Assembly: GCA_029961685.1 (NCBI GenBank)
Contig: JARWKL010000010.1
Location: 11,987,931 to 12,051,930, forward strand
Reading direction: 5' to 3'
DNA from: Aristolochia californica
Lineage: Eukaryota; Streptophyta; Magnoliopsida; Piperales; Aristolochiaceae
Length of the DNA: 64,000 nt
Shown here: piece by piece, positions 28,793-40,177 of the stretch
How the letters are laid out: each line of letters opens with the position of its first letter
Numbering within the stretch: position 1 is the stretch's first letter
Program-made: the position numbers and the translations under genes
Notes under the pieces: model-generated
Database searches by the model: none
Seen by the model: only the letters and a program-made list of their open reading frames with translations
What the model was told of the DNA's origin: nothing

Positions 28793-30176
28793 ATGCATGC
28801 CAGAAACATGTTGAGGATGCAAGTGGACCTAATGATCCAAAACGTTCAAGGAGTAGAAAAAATCAAATTCTCAAGTGGTTGGATATTAACCTGGGCCAAA
28901 CAACCCACTTTTTACCTATCCTTAAAAATCATAGATACTTTTTGGAACTATCTCTCTCAGCATTTGTGCATTTACATTTTGGATGTTCAAATTTTTTTTC
29001 AGAACCAAACTTGAGTTTTCACTCTCCCTTTTTTCTCGTAAACAAAAAAGATATAAGGCATAAAAAAATGAAAATTTTATATTTCTTGTATGCAAAAAAA
29101 AAATTTCAAAATTATTTCTGGCACTAAAAATGAATTCCAAGGTTTTGTTATCCATGTTCTAGAATCTCCACTAGTACAGCCCCTAATAATAAGCTTGGTG
29201 GAATTTTATAGGGAAGGGACTTGGAACTGATCATAACATGCTTTAAGTATGGTGAATATACATGCCAGAAACATGTTGAGGATCCAAGTGGACCTAATGA
29301 TCCAAAAATTTCAAGGAGTAGAAAAAATCAAATTCTCAAGTGGTTGGATTTTTACCAGAGCCAAACAACTCACTTTTGGCCTATCCTTAAAAATCACAGA
29401 TACTTTTTGGAACTATCTCTCTCAGCATTTGTGCATTTCCATTTTGGATGTTCAAATTTGTTTTCAGATCCAAACTTGAGTTTTCACTCTCCCATTTTCT
29501 CGTAAAAAAATATAAGGCATTTCAAAATGAAAATTTTAGAGTTCATGTATACAAATAAAAAATTTCAAAATTATTTCAGGCACTAAAAATGAACTCCAAG
29601 GTTTTGTTATCCATGTTCTGGAAATTCCGATAGTACAGCCCCTAATAATAAGCCTGGTGGAATTTTATAGTAAAGGGACTTGTAACGGATCCTAACATGC
29701 TTTAAGTGTGGTGGATATGCATTCAAGAAAAAATGTTGAGGATGCTAGTGGACCTAATGATCCAAAAATTTCAAGGAGTTGAAAAAATCAAATTCTCAAG
29801 TGGTTGGATATTTACCAGGGCCAACCCACTTTTTCCCTATCCTTAAAAATCACAGATACTTTTTGGAACTATCTCTCTCAGCATTTGTGCATTTCCATTT
29901 TGGATGTTCAAATTTCTTTTCAGGTCCAAACTTGATTTTTCACTCTCCCAATTTTCTCGTAAACAAAATAGATATAAGGCACAACAAAATGAAACTTTTA
30001 GAGTCCAAGTATGCAAAAAAAAATTCAAAATTATTTCGGGCACTAAAAATGAACTACAAGATTTTGTTATCCATGTTCTAGAAATTCCACTTGTACAGCC
30101 CCTAATAATAAGCTTGGTGGAATTATAAAGGAAAGGGACTTGTAACTGATCCTAACATGCTTTAAGAGTGGTGGAT
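28793..30176 (+). repeat. Three-monomer repeat, first copy
   Basis: The monomers starting at 28793, 29258 and 29717 are most like those at 30177, 30641 and 31104, 1,383-1,387 bp away. Private shared variants are TCTAGAATCTCCAC and GGGAAGGGACT at the end of the first monomer, GGTGAATATACATG or GGTAGATATACATG at the start of the second, and GGAATTATAAAGG at the end of the third. This is a short higher-order period of three monomers that has since diverged. Confidence 0.75.
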
Positions 30177-31567
30177 ATGCATGCTAGAAACATGTTGACG
30201 ATGCAAGTGGACCTAATGATCCAAAAATTTCAAGGAGTAGAAAAATTCAAATGATCAAGTGGTTGGATATTTACGAGGGCCAAACAACCCACTTTTTGCC
30301 TATCCTTAAAAATCATAGATACTTTTTGCAACTATCTCTCTCAGCATTTGTGCATTTCCATTTTGGATGTTCAAATTTTGTTTTAGAACCAAACTTGAGT
30401 TTTCACTCTCCCATTTTTCTCGTAAACAAAAAAGATATAACGCATAAAAAAATGAAAATTTAAGAGTTCATGTATGCAAAAAAAAATTTCAAAATTATTT
30501 CAGGCACTAAAAATGAATTCCAAGGTTTTGTTATCCATGTTCTAGAATCTCCACTAGTACAGCCCCTAATAGTAAGCTTAGTGGAATTTTATAGGGAAGG
30601 GACTCGGAACTGATCGTAACATGCTTTAAGTATGGTAGATATACATGCCAGAAACATGTTGAGGATGCAAGTGGACCGAATGATCCAAAATTTTCAAGGA
30701 GTAGAAAAAATCAAATTCTCAAGTGGTTGGATATTTACCAGAGCCAAACAACCCACTTTTTGCCTATCCTTAAAAATCACAGATACTTTTTGGAACTATC
30801 TCTCTCAGCATTTGTGCATTTCCATTTTGGATGTTCAAATTTGTTTTCAGATCCAAACTTGAGTTTTTACTCTCCCATTTTCTCGTAAAAAAAAAAATAT
30901 AAAGCATATCAAAATGCAAATTTTAGTGTTCATGTATGCAAATAAAAAATTTTAAAATGATTTCAGGCACTAAAAATGAACTCCAAGGTTTTGTTATCCA
31001 TGTTCTGGAAATTCCACTAGTACAGCCCCTAAGAATAAGCCTGGTGGAATTTTATAGGAAAGGGACTTGTAACGGATCCTAACATGCTTTAAGTGTGGAG
31101 GATATGCATGCTAGAAAAATGTTGAGGATGCTAGTGGACCCAATGATCCAAAAATTTCAAGGAGTAGAAAAAATCAAATTCTCAAAGGGTTGGATATTTA
31201 CCAGGGCCAAAAAACCCACTTTTTGCCGATCCTTAAAAATCACAGATACTTTTTGGAACTATCTCTCTTAGCATTTGTGCATTTCCATTTTGGATGTTCA
31301 AATTTAGTTTCAGGTCCAAACTTGAGTTTTCACTCTCCCAATTTTCTTGTAAAGAAAATAGATATAAGGCATAACAAAATGAAAATTTTAGAGTCCAAGT
31401 AAGCAAAAAAAAAATTCAAAATTATTTCGGGCACTAAAAATGAACTCCAAGATTTTTTTATCCATGTTCTGGAAATTCCACTTGTACAGCCCCTAATAAT
31501 AAGCTTGGTGGAATTATAAAGGAAAGGGATTTGTAACTGATCCTAACATGCTTTAAGTGTGGTGGAT
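30177..31567 (+). repeat. Three-monomer repeat, second copy
   Basis: Second copy of the three-monomer unit that begins at 28793. The following monomer (31568-32031) appears to start a third round: it again ends with GGGAAGGGACTTGGAACTG and CGTAACATG. The monomer at 32032 is of another subtype (TTTGAGTTTTCACTCCACC), so the trimer pattern stops there. Confidence 0.75.
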
Positions 31568-31789
31568 ATGCATGCTAGAAACATGTTGACGATGCAAGTG
31601 GACCTAATGATCCAAAAATTTCAAGGAGTAGAAAAAATCAAATTCTCAAGTGGTTGGATATTTACCAGGGCAAAACGACCGACTTTTTGCCTATCCTTAA
31701 AAATCATAGATACTTTTTGGAACTATCTCTCTCAGCATTTGTGCATTTCCATTTTGGATGTTCAAATTTGTTTTCAGATCCAAACTTAA
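31559..31789 (+). other. Recurrent 76-codon open frame in the satellite (judged non-coding)
   Basis: An open frame of this kind, typically 76 codons, starts just before the monomer start motif (MVDMHARNM...) and ends at the TGA in ACTTGAG. It recurs in dozens of monomers. A second frame, about 82-116 codons and beginning MDIYQGQ in many copies, overlaps it, and the minus strand often has a third of about 60-80 codons. Three overlapping open frames in a 464-bp unit, frequent frame-breaking A-tract indels, an ATG-to-GTG change at the first codon in most copies, and no recognisable domain all argue that these are chance frames repeated by amplification. Transcription of the satellite is possible but not shown. 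Confidence 0.6.
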
Positions 31790-32031
31790 GTTTTCACTCT
31801 CCCATTTTTCTCGTAAACAAAAAAGATATATGGCATAACAAAATGAAAATTTTAGAGTTCATGTATGCAAAAAAAAATTTCAAAATTATTTCAGGCATTA
31901 AAAATGAACTCCAAGGTTTTGTTATCCATGTTCTAGAAATTCCACGAGTACAACCCCTAATAATAAGCTTGATGGAATTTTATAGGGAAGGGACTTGGAA
32001 CTGATCGTAACATGCTTTAAGTGTGGTGGAT

Positions 32032-35000
32032 ATGCATGCCAGAAACATGTTGACGATGCAAGTGGACCTAATGACCCAAAAATTTTGAATGAGTAGAAAA
32101 AATCAAATTCTCCAGTGGTTGGATATTTACCTGGGCCAATCAACCTGCTTTTTGCCTATCCTTAAAAATCACTGATACTTTTTGAAACTATCTCTTTCAA
32201 CATTTGTGCATTTCCATTTTGAATGTTAAAATTCGTTTTAAGATCCAAATTTGAGTTTTCACTCCACCATTTTTCTCATAAACAAAAAAAATTTAAGGCA
32301 TAACAAAAAGAAAATTTAAGAGTACAAGTATGCAAAAAAAAAAATTCAAAATTATTTCAGGCACTAAAAATGAACTCCATGGTTTTGTTTTCCATGTTCT
32401 AGAAATTCCACTAGTACATCCCCTAATAATAAGCTTGGTGGAATTTTATAGGAAAACAACTTGTAACTGATCCAAACTTGCTTTAAGTATGGTAGATATG
32501 CATGCCTGAAACATGTTGAAGATGGAAGTGGACCTAATGATCCAAAAATTTAAAGGAGTAGAAAAAATCAAAATCTCAAGTGGTTGGATATTTACCAGAG
32601 CCAACAACCCACTTTTTGCCTATCCTTAAAAATCACATATACTTTTTGGAACTATCTCTCTCAGCATTTGTGCATTTCCATTTTGGATGTTCAAATTTGT
32701 TTTCAGATCCAAACTTGAGTTTTCACTCTCCCACTTTCTTAAAAAAAAAATATAAGGCATATCAAAATTAAAATTTTAGAGTTCGTGTAAGTAAAAAAAG
32801 ATTTCAAAATTATTTCCGGCATTAAAAATGAACTCCAAGGTTTTGTTATCCATGTTCTGGAAATTCCACTAGTACAGCCCCTAATAATAAGCCTGGTGGA
32901 ATTTTATAGGAAATGGACTTGTAACTGATCCTAACATGCTTTAAGTGTGGTGGATATGCATGCCAGAAAAATGTTGAGGATGCTTGTGGACCTAATGATC
33001 CAAAAATTTCAAGGAGTAGAAAATATCAAATTCTCAGGTGGTTGGATATTAACCAGGGCGAAAAAACCCACTTTTTGCCTAACCTTAAAAATCACAGATA
33101 CTTTTTGGAACTATCTCTCTCAGCATTTGTGCATTTCCATTTTGGATGTTCAAATTTCTTTTCAGGTCCAAACTTGTGTTTTCACTCTCCCAATTTTCTC
33201 GTAAACAAAATAGATATAAGGCATAACAAAATGAAAATTTTAGAGTCCAAGTATGCAAAAAAAAAAATTCAAAATTAATTCAGGCACTAAAAATGAACTC
33301 CAAGATTTTGTTATCCATGTTCTTGAAATTCCACTAGTACAGCCCCTAATAATAAGCTTGGTGGAATTTTATAGGAAAGGGACTTGTAACTGATCCGAAC
33401 GTGCTTTAAGTGTGGTGGATATGCATGCCAGAAACATGCTGAGGATGGAAGTGGACCTAATGATCCAAAATTTTCAAGGAGTAGAAAGAATCAAATTCTC
33501 AAATGGTTGGATATTTACCAGAGCCAACAACCCACTTTTTGCCTATCCTTAAAAATCACATATACTTTTTGGAACTATCTCTCTCAGCATTTGTGCATTT
33601 CCATTTTGGATGTTCAAATTTGTTTTCAGATCCAAACTTGAGTTTTCACTCTCCCACTTTCTCGTAAACAAAAAAGATATAAGGCATAACAAAATGAGAA
33701 TTTTAGAGTTCATGTATGCAAAAAAAAAATTTTAAAATTATTTCAGGCACTAAAAATGAACTCTAAGGTTTTGTTATCCATGTTCTAGAAATTCCACTAG
33801 TACAGCCCCTAATAATAAGCTTGGTGGAATTTCATTGGAAAGGGACTTGGAACTGATCCTAACATGCCTTAAGTGTGGTCGATATGCATGCCAGAAACAT
33901 GTTGAGGATGCAAGTGGACCTAATGATCCAAAAATTTCAAGGAGTAGAAAAAATCAAATTCTCAGGTGGTTGGATATTTACCAGGGCGAAAAAACCCACT
34001 TTTTGCCTAACCTTAAAAATCACAGATACTTTTTGGAACTATCTCTTTCAGCATTTGCGCATTTCCATTTTGGATGTTCAAATTTGTTTTCAGATCCAAA
34101 TTTGAGTTTTCACTCCACCATTTTTCTCGTAAACAAAAAATATTTTAGGCATAACAAAATGAAAATTTTAGAGAACAAGATTGCAAAAAAAAAATTTAAA
34201 AATTATTTAAGGCACTAAAAATGAACTCCAAGGTTTTGTTATCCATGTTCTAGAAATTCCACTAGTACATCCCCTAATAATAAGCCTGGTGGAATTTTAT
34301 AGGAAAGCGACTTGTAACTGATCCTAACATGCTTTAACTGTGGTGGATATGCATGGAAGAAACATGTTGAGAATGCAAGTGGACCTAATGATCCAAAAAT
34401 TTCAAGGAGTCGAAAAAATCAAATTCTCAAGTGGTTGGATATTTACCAGAGCCAAACAACCCACTTTATGCCTATCCTTAAAAATCACAGATACTTTTTG
34501 GAACTATCTCTCTCAGCATTTGTGCATTTCCATTTTGGATGTTCAAATTTGTTTTCAGATCAAAACTTAAGTTTTCACTCTCCCATTTTCTCGTAAAAAA
34601 AAAACTAAGGCATATCAAAATGAAAATTTTAGAGTTCATGTATGCAAAAAAAAAAAATTCAAAATTTTTTCAAGCACTAAAAATGAACTCCATGGTTTTG
34701 TTATCCATGTTCTAGAAATTCCACTAGTACAGCCCTAATAATAAACCTGGTGGAATTTTATAGGAAAGGAACTTGTAACTGATCCTAACATGCTTTAAGT
34801 GTGGTGGATATGCATGCCAGAAAAATGTTTAGGATGCTAGTGGACCTAATGATCCAAAAATTTCAACGAGTAGAAAAAATCAAATTCTCAAGTGGTTGGA
34901 TATTTACCAGGGTGAAAAAACCAACTTTTTGCCTATCCTTAGAAATCACAGATACTTTTTGGAACTATCTCTCTCAGCATTTGTGCATTTCCAATTTGGA

Positions 35001-37198
35001 TGTTCAAATTTCTTTTCAGGTCCAAACTTGAGTTTTCACTCTCCCAATTTTCTCATAAAAAAATAGTATAAGGCATAACAAAATGAAAATTTTAGAGTCC
35101 AAGTATGAAAAAAAAAAAATTCAAAATTATTTCGGGCACTAAAAATGAACTCCAAGATTTTGTTGTCCATGTTCTGGAAATTCCACTAGTACAACCCCTA
35201 AAAATAAGCTTGGTGGAATTTTATAGGAAAGGGACTTGTAACTGATCCTAACATGCTTTAAGTGGTGGATATGCATGCTAGAAACATGTTGAGAATGCAA
35301 GTGGACCTAATGATCCAAAAATTTCAAGGAGTAGAAAAAATCAAATTCTCAAGTGGTTGGATATTTACCAGGGCCAAACGACCCACTTTTTGCCTATCCT
35401 TAAAAATCATAGATACTTTTCGGAACAATCTCTCTCAGCATTTGTGCATTTCCATTTTGAATGTTCAAATTTTTTTTCAGATCCAAACTTGAGTTTTCAC
35501 TCTCCCATTTTTCTCGTAAACAAAATAGATGTAAGGCATAACAAAATGAAAATTTTAGAGTTCAAGTATGCAAAAAAAAAAAAAAATTCAAAATTATTTC
35601 AGGCACTAAAAATGAACTCCAAGGTTTGTTATCCGTGTTCTGGAAATTCCACTAGTACTGCCCCTACTAATAAGCTTGGTGGAATTTTATAGGAAAGGGA
35701 CCTGTAACTGATCCTAACATGCTTTAAGTGTGGTGGATATGCATGCCAGAAACATGTTGAGGAATCAAGTGGACCTAATGATCCAAAAATTTCAAGGAGT
35801 AGAAAAAATCAAATTCACAAGTGGTTGGATATTTTAAAGGGCCAAACAACCCACTTTTTGCCTTTCCCTAAAAATCATAGATACTTTTTGGAACTATCTC
35901 TCTCCGCTTTTGTGCATTTCCATTTTTGATGTTCAAATTTGCTTTCGGATCCAAACTTGAGTTTTCACCCTCCCATTTTTCTCATAAAAAAAAAATACAA
36001 GGCATATCAATATGAAAATTTTAGAGTTCATTATGCAAAAAAAAAAATTTCAAAATTATTTCAGGCACTAAAAATGAAATCCAAGGTTTTGTTATCCATG
36101 TTCTTGAAATTCCACTAGTACTGCCACTAATAATAAGCCTGGTGGAATTTTATAGGAAAGGGACTTGTCACTGATCCTAACATGCTTTAAGTGTGGTGGA
36201 TGTGCATGCCAGAAAAAAGTTGAGGATGCTAGTGGACCTAATGATCCAAAAATTTCAAGGAGTAGAAAAAATCAAATTCTCAAGTGGTTGGATATTTACC
36301 AGGGCCAAAAAACCGACTTTTTGCCTATCCTTAAAAATCACAGATACTTTTTGGAACTATCTCTCTCAGCATTTGTGCATTTCCATTTTGGACGTTCAAA
36401 TTTGTTTTCAGATCCAAACTTGAGTTTTCACTCTCCCATTTTCTCATAAAAAAAAAATATAAGGCATATCAAAATGAAAATTTTTGAGTTAATGTATGCA
36501 AAAAATAAATTTCAAAATTATTTCAGGCACTAAAAATGAACTCCAAGGTTTTGTTATCCATGTTCTGGAAATTCCACTAGTACAGCCCCTAATAATAAGC
36601 CTGGTGGAATTTTATAGGAAAGGGACTTGTAACTGATCCTAACATGCTTTAAGTGTGGTGGATATGCATGCCAGAAAAATGTGGAGGATGCTAGTGGACC
36701 TAATGATCCAAAATTTCAAGGAGTAGAAAAAATCATATTCTCATGTTGTTTGATATTTACCGACGCCAAACAACCCACTTTTTGCCTATCCTTAAAAATC
36801 ACAGATAATTTTTGGAACTATATCTCTCAGCATTTGTGCATTTGCATTTTGGATGTTCAAATTTGTATTCAGATCGAAACTTGTGTTTTCACTCTCCCAT
36901 TTTTCTCGTAAACAAAAAAGATATAAGGCATAGCAAAATGAAAATTTTAGAGTTCATGTATGCAAAAAAAAATTCAATATTATTTTAGGCACTAAAAATG
37001 AACTCCAAGGTTTTGTTATCCATGTTCTGGAAATTCCACTAGTACAACCCCTAATAATAAGCCTGGTGGAATTTTATAGCAAAGGGACTTGTAACTGATC
37101 CACACATGCTTTAAGTGTGGTGGATATGCAAGCCAGAAACATGTTGAGGATGCAAGTGGACCTAATGATCCAAAAACTTCAAGGAGTAGAAAAAATCA
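32032..37198 (+). repeat. Diverged monomer mosaic before the register break
   Basis: About eleven monomers of mixed subtype (starts 32032 to 37126). The monomer at 33884 is a clear chimera: its front half shares CCAGGGCGAAAAAACCC and TGCCTAACC with the monomer at 32956, while its rear half carries the TCTCTTTCAGC and TTTGAGTTTTCACTCCACC variants of another subtype. The monomers at 36664 and 37126 resemble two neighbours inside the 10,210-bp unit to the right (43419 and 43885), in the same order. No gene is visible. Confidence 0.8.
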
Positions 37199-37981
37199 AA
37201 TTCTCAAGTGGTTGGATATTTACCTGGGGCAAACAACCCACTTTTTGCCTATCCTTAAAAATCACAGATAGTTTTTGGAACTATCTCTCTCAGCATTTGT
37301 GCATTTCCATTTTGGATGTTCAAATTTATTTTCAGGTCCAAACTTGAGTTTTCACTCTCCCATTTTTCTCGTAAAAAAAAAGATATAAGGCATTTCAAGA
37401 TGAATTTTAGAGTCCATGTATGCAAAAAAAAAATTGCAAAATTATTTCAGGCTCTAAAAATGAACTCCAAGGTTTTGTTACCCATGATCTGGAAATTCCA
37501 CAAGTACAACACCTTATAATAAGCTTGGTGGAATTTTATAGGAAAGAGACTTGTAACTGATCCTAACATGCTTTAAGTGTGGTGGATATGCATGCCAGAA
37601 ACATGTTGAGGATGCAAGTGGACCTAATGATCTAAAAATTTCGAGTAGAAACAATCAAATTCTCAAGTGGTTGGATATTTACCTGGGTCAAACAACCCAC
37701 TTTTTACCTATCCTTAAAAATCACGGATACTTTTTGGAACTATATCTCTCAACATTTGTCCATTTCCATTTTGGATGTTCAAATTTGTTTTTAGATCCAA
37801 ACTCGAGTTTTCACTCTCCCATTTTTCTCGTAAACAAAATAGATATAAGGCATAACAAAATGAAAATTTTAGACTTCATGTATGCACAAAAAAATTTCAA
37901 AATTATTTTAGGCACTAAAAATGAACGCCAAGGTTTTGTTATCCATGTTCTTGAAATTCCACTAGTACAACCCCTAATAAT
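37199..37981 (+). repeat. 783-bp tandem duplication, first copy
   Basis: This segment is repeated directly after itself with no difference seen. It runs from about position 73 of the monomer starting at 37126 to about position 394 of the monomer starting at 37588, which is 1.69 monomers. Because 783 is not a multiple of 464, the duplication cannot come from an in-register crossover between monomers. Confidence 0.93.
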
Positions 37982-38764
37982 AATTCTCAAGTGGTTGGAT
38001 ATTTACCTGGGGCAAACAACCCACTTTTTGCCTATCCTTAAAAATCACAGATAGTTTTTGGAACTATCTCTCTCAGCATTTGTGCATTTCCATTTTGGAT
38101 GTTCAAATTTATTTTCAGGTCCAAACTTGAGTTTTCACTCTCCCATTTTTCTCGTAAAAAAAAAGATATAAGGCATTTCAAGATGAATTTTAGAGTCCAT
38201 GTATGCAAAAAAAAAATTGCAAAATTATTTCAGGCTCTAAAAATGAACTCCAAGGTTTTGTTACCCATGATCTGGAAATTCCACAAGTACAACACCTTAT
38301 AATAAGCTTGGTGGAATTTTATAGGAAAGAGACTTGTAACTGATCCTAACATGCTTTAAGTGTGGTGGATATGCATGCCAGAAACATGTTGAGGATGCAA
38401 GTGGACCTAATGATCTAAAAATTTCGAGTAGAAACAATCAAATTCTCAAGTGGTTGGATATTTACCTGGGTCAAACAACCCACTTTTTACCTATCCTTAA
38501 AAATCACGGATACTTTTTGGAACTATATCTCTCAACATTTGTCCATTTCCATTTTGGATGTTCAAATTTGTTTTTAGATCCAAACTCGAGTTTTCACTCT
38601 CCCATTTTTCTCGTAAACAAAATAGATATAAGGCATAACAAAATGAAAATTTTAGACTTCATGTATGCACAAAAAAATTTCAAAATTATTTTAGGCACTA
38701 AAAATGAACGCCAAGGTTTTGTTATCCATGTTCTTGAAATTCCACTAGTACAACCCCTAATAAT
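37982..38764 (+). repeat. 783-bp tandem duplication, second copy
   Basis: Exact second copy. At the novel joint the sequence passes from CCTAATAATAA, near the end of one monomer, straight into TTCTCAAGTGG, near position 75 of another. The two parents share only AA at the breakpoint. The tail of one monomer and the head of the next, about 145 bp together, are missing at the joint. Perfect identity suggests a very recent event, or an error in assembly, which must be excluded. Confidence 0.93.
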
Positions 38765-39271
38765 AAGCCTGGTGGAATTTATAGGAAATGGACCTGTAAC
38801 TGATCCTATCATGCTTTATGTGTGGTGGATATGCATGCCAGAAACATGTTGAGGATGCAAGTGGACCTAATGATGCAAAAATTTCAAGGAGTAGAAAAAA
38901 TCAAATTCTCAAGTGGTTGGATATTTACCAGAGCCAAACAACTCACTTTTTGCCTATCCTTAAAAATCACAGATACTTTTTGGAACTATCTCTCTCAGCA
39001 TTTGTGCATTTCCAATTTGGATGTTCAAATTTTGCTTTCAGATCCAAACTTGAGTTTTCACTCTCCCATTTTCTCATAAAAAAAAAAATTAGGCAGATCA
39101 AAATGAAAACTTTAGAGTTCAAGTATGCCAAAAAAAAATTTCAAAATTATTTCAGGCACTAAAAATGTACTCCAAGGTTTTGTTTTCCATATTCTGGAAA
39201 TTCCACTAGTATAGCCCCTAATAATAAGCCTGGTGAAATTTTATTGGAAAGGGACTTGTAACTGATCCTAA

Positions 39272-39309
39272 CATGCTTTAAGTGTGGTGGCATGCTTTAA
39301 GTGTGGTGG
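39272..39309 (+). repeat. 19-bp perfect tandem duplication
   Basis: The segment CATGCTTTAAGTGTGGTGG occurs at 39272-39290 and again at 39291-39309, just before the start of the monomer at 39312. It makes the preceding interval 481 bp. It looks like replication slippage and occurs only once in the window. Confidence 0.95.
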
Positions 39310-39775
39310 ATATGCATGCCAGAAAAATGTTGAGGATGCTAGTGGACCTAATGATCCAAAATTTCAAGGAGTAGAAAAAATCAAATTCTCAAGTTGTTTG
39401 ATATTTACCGACGCCAAACAACCCACTTTTTGCCTATCCTTAAAAATCACAAATAATTTTTGGAACTATCTCTTTCAGTATTTGTGCATTTCCATTTTGG
39501 ATGTTCAAATTTGTTTTAAGATGCAAATTTGAGTTTTCACTCCACCATTTTTCTCGTAAACATAAAAATTCAAGGCATAACAAAATGAATATTTTAGAGT
39601 ACAAGTATGCAAAAAAAAAAATTTCAAAATTATTTCAAGCACTAAAAATGAACTCCAAGGTTTTGTTATCCATGTTCTAGAAATTCCACTAGTACATCCC
39701 CTAATAATAAGCCTGGTGGAATTTTATGGGAAAGCGACTTGTAACTGATCCAAACATGATTTAAGTATGGTGGAT

Positions 39776-40177
39776 ATGCATGCCAAAAACATGTTGAGGA
39801 TGCAAGTGGACCTAATGATCCAAAAATTTCAAGGAGTAGAAAAAATCAAATTCTCAAGTGGTTGGATATTTACCAGAGCCAAACAACCCACTTTTTGCCT
39901 ATCCTTAAAAATCACAGATACTTTTTGGAACTATCTCTCTCAGCATTTGTGCATTTCCATTTTGGATGTTCAAATTTGCTTTCAGATCCAAACTTGAGTT
40001 TTCACTCTCCCAATTCTATCGTAAATAAAAAATATATAAGGCATATAAAAATGAAAATTTTAGAGTTCATGTATGCAAAAAAAAAAAACATTGAAATTTT
40101 TTTCAGGCACTAAAAATTAACTCCAAGGTTTTGTTATCCATGTTCTGGAAATTCCACATGATTTAAGTGTGGTGGAT
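39776..40177 (+). repeat. Monomer shortened by a ~62-bp deletion
   Basis: This monomer is 402 bp long. The normal stretch from AGTACA...CCCC through TTTATAGGAAAGG to CCTAAC is missing after position 40157, so AAATTCCACA joins directly to TGATTTAAG. The undeleted equivalent is visible at 45660-45731. The two ends share ACA, so 3 bp of microhomology is available at the joint. Confidence 0.85.

Noticed and set aside
38765..38852. The 127-132 codon ORFs at 37671 and 38454 as a real gene pair
   Set aside because: They are long only because the 783-bp duplication copied one open stretch and its joint fused it to another. The sequence is plain satellite.
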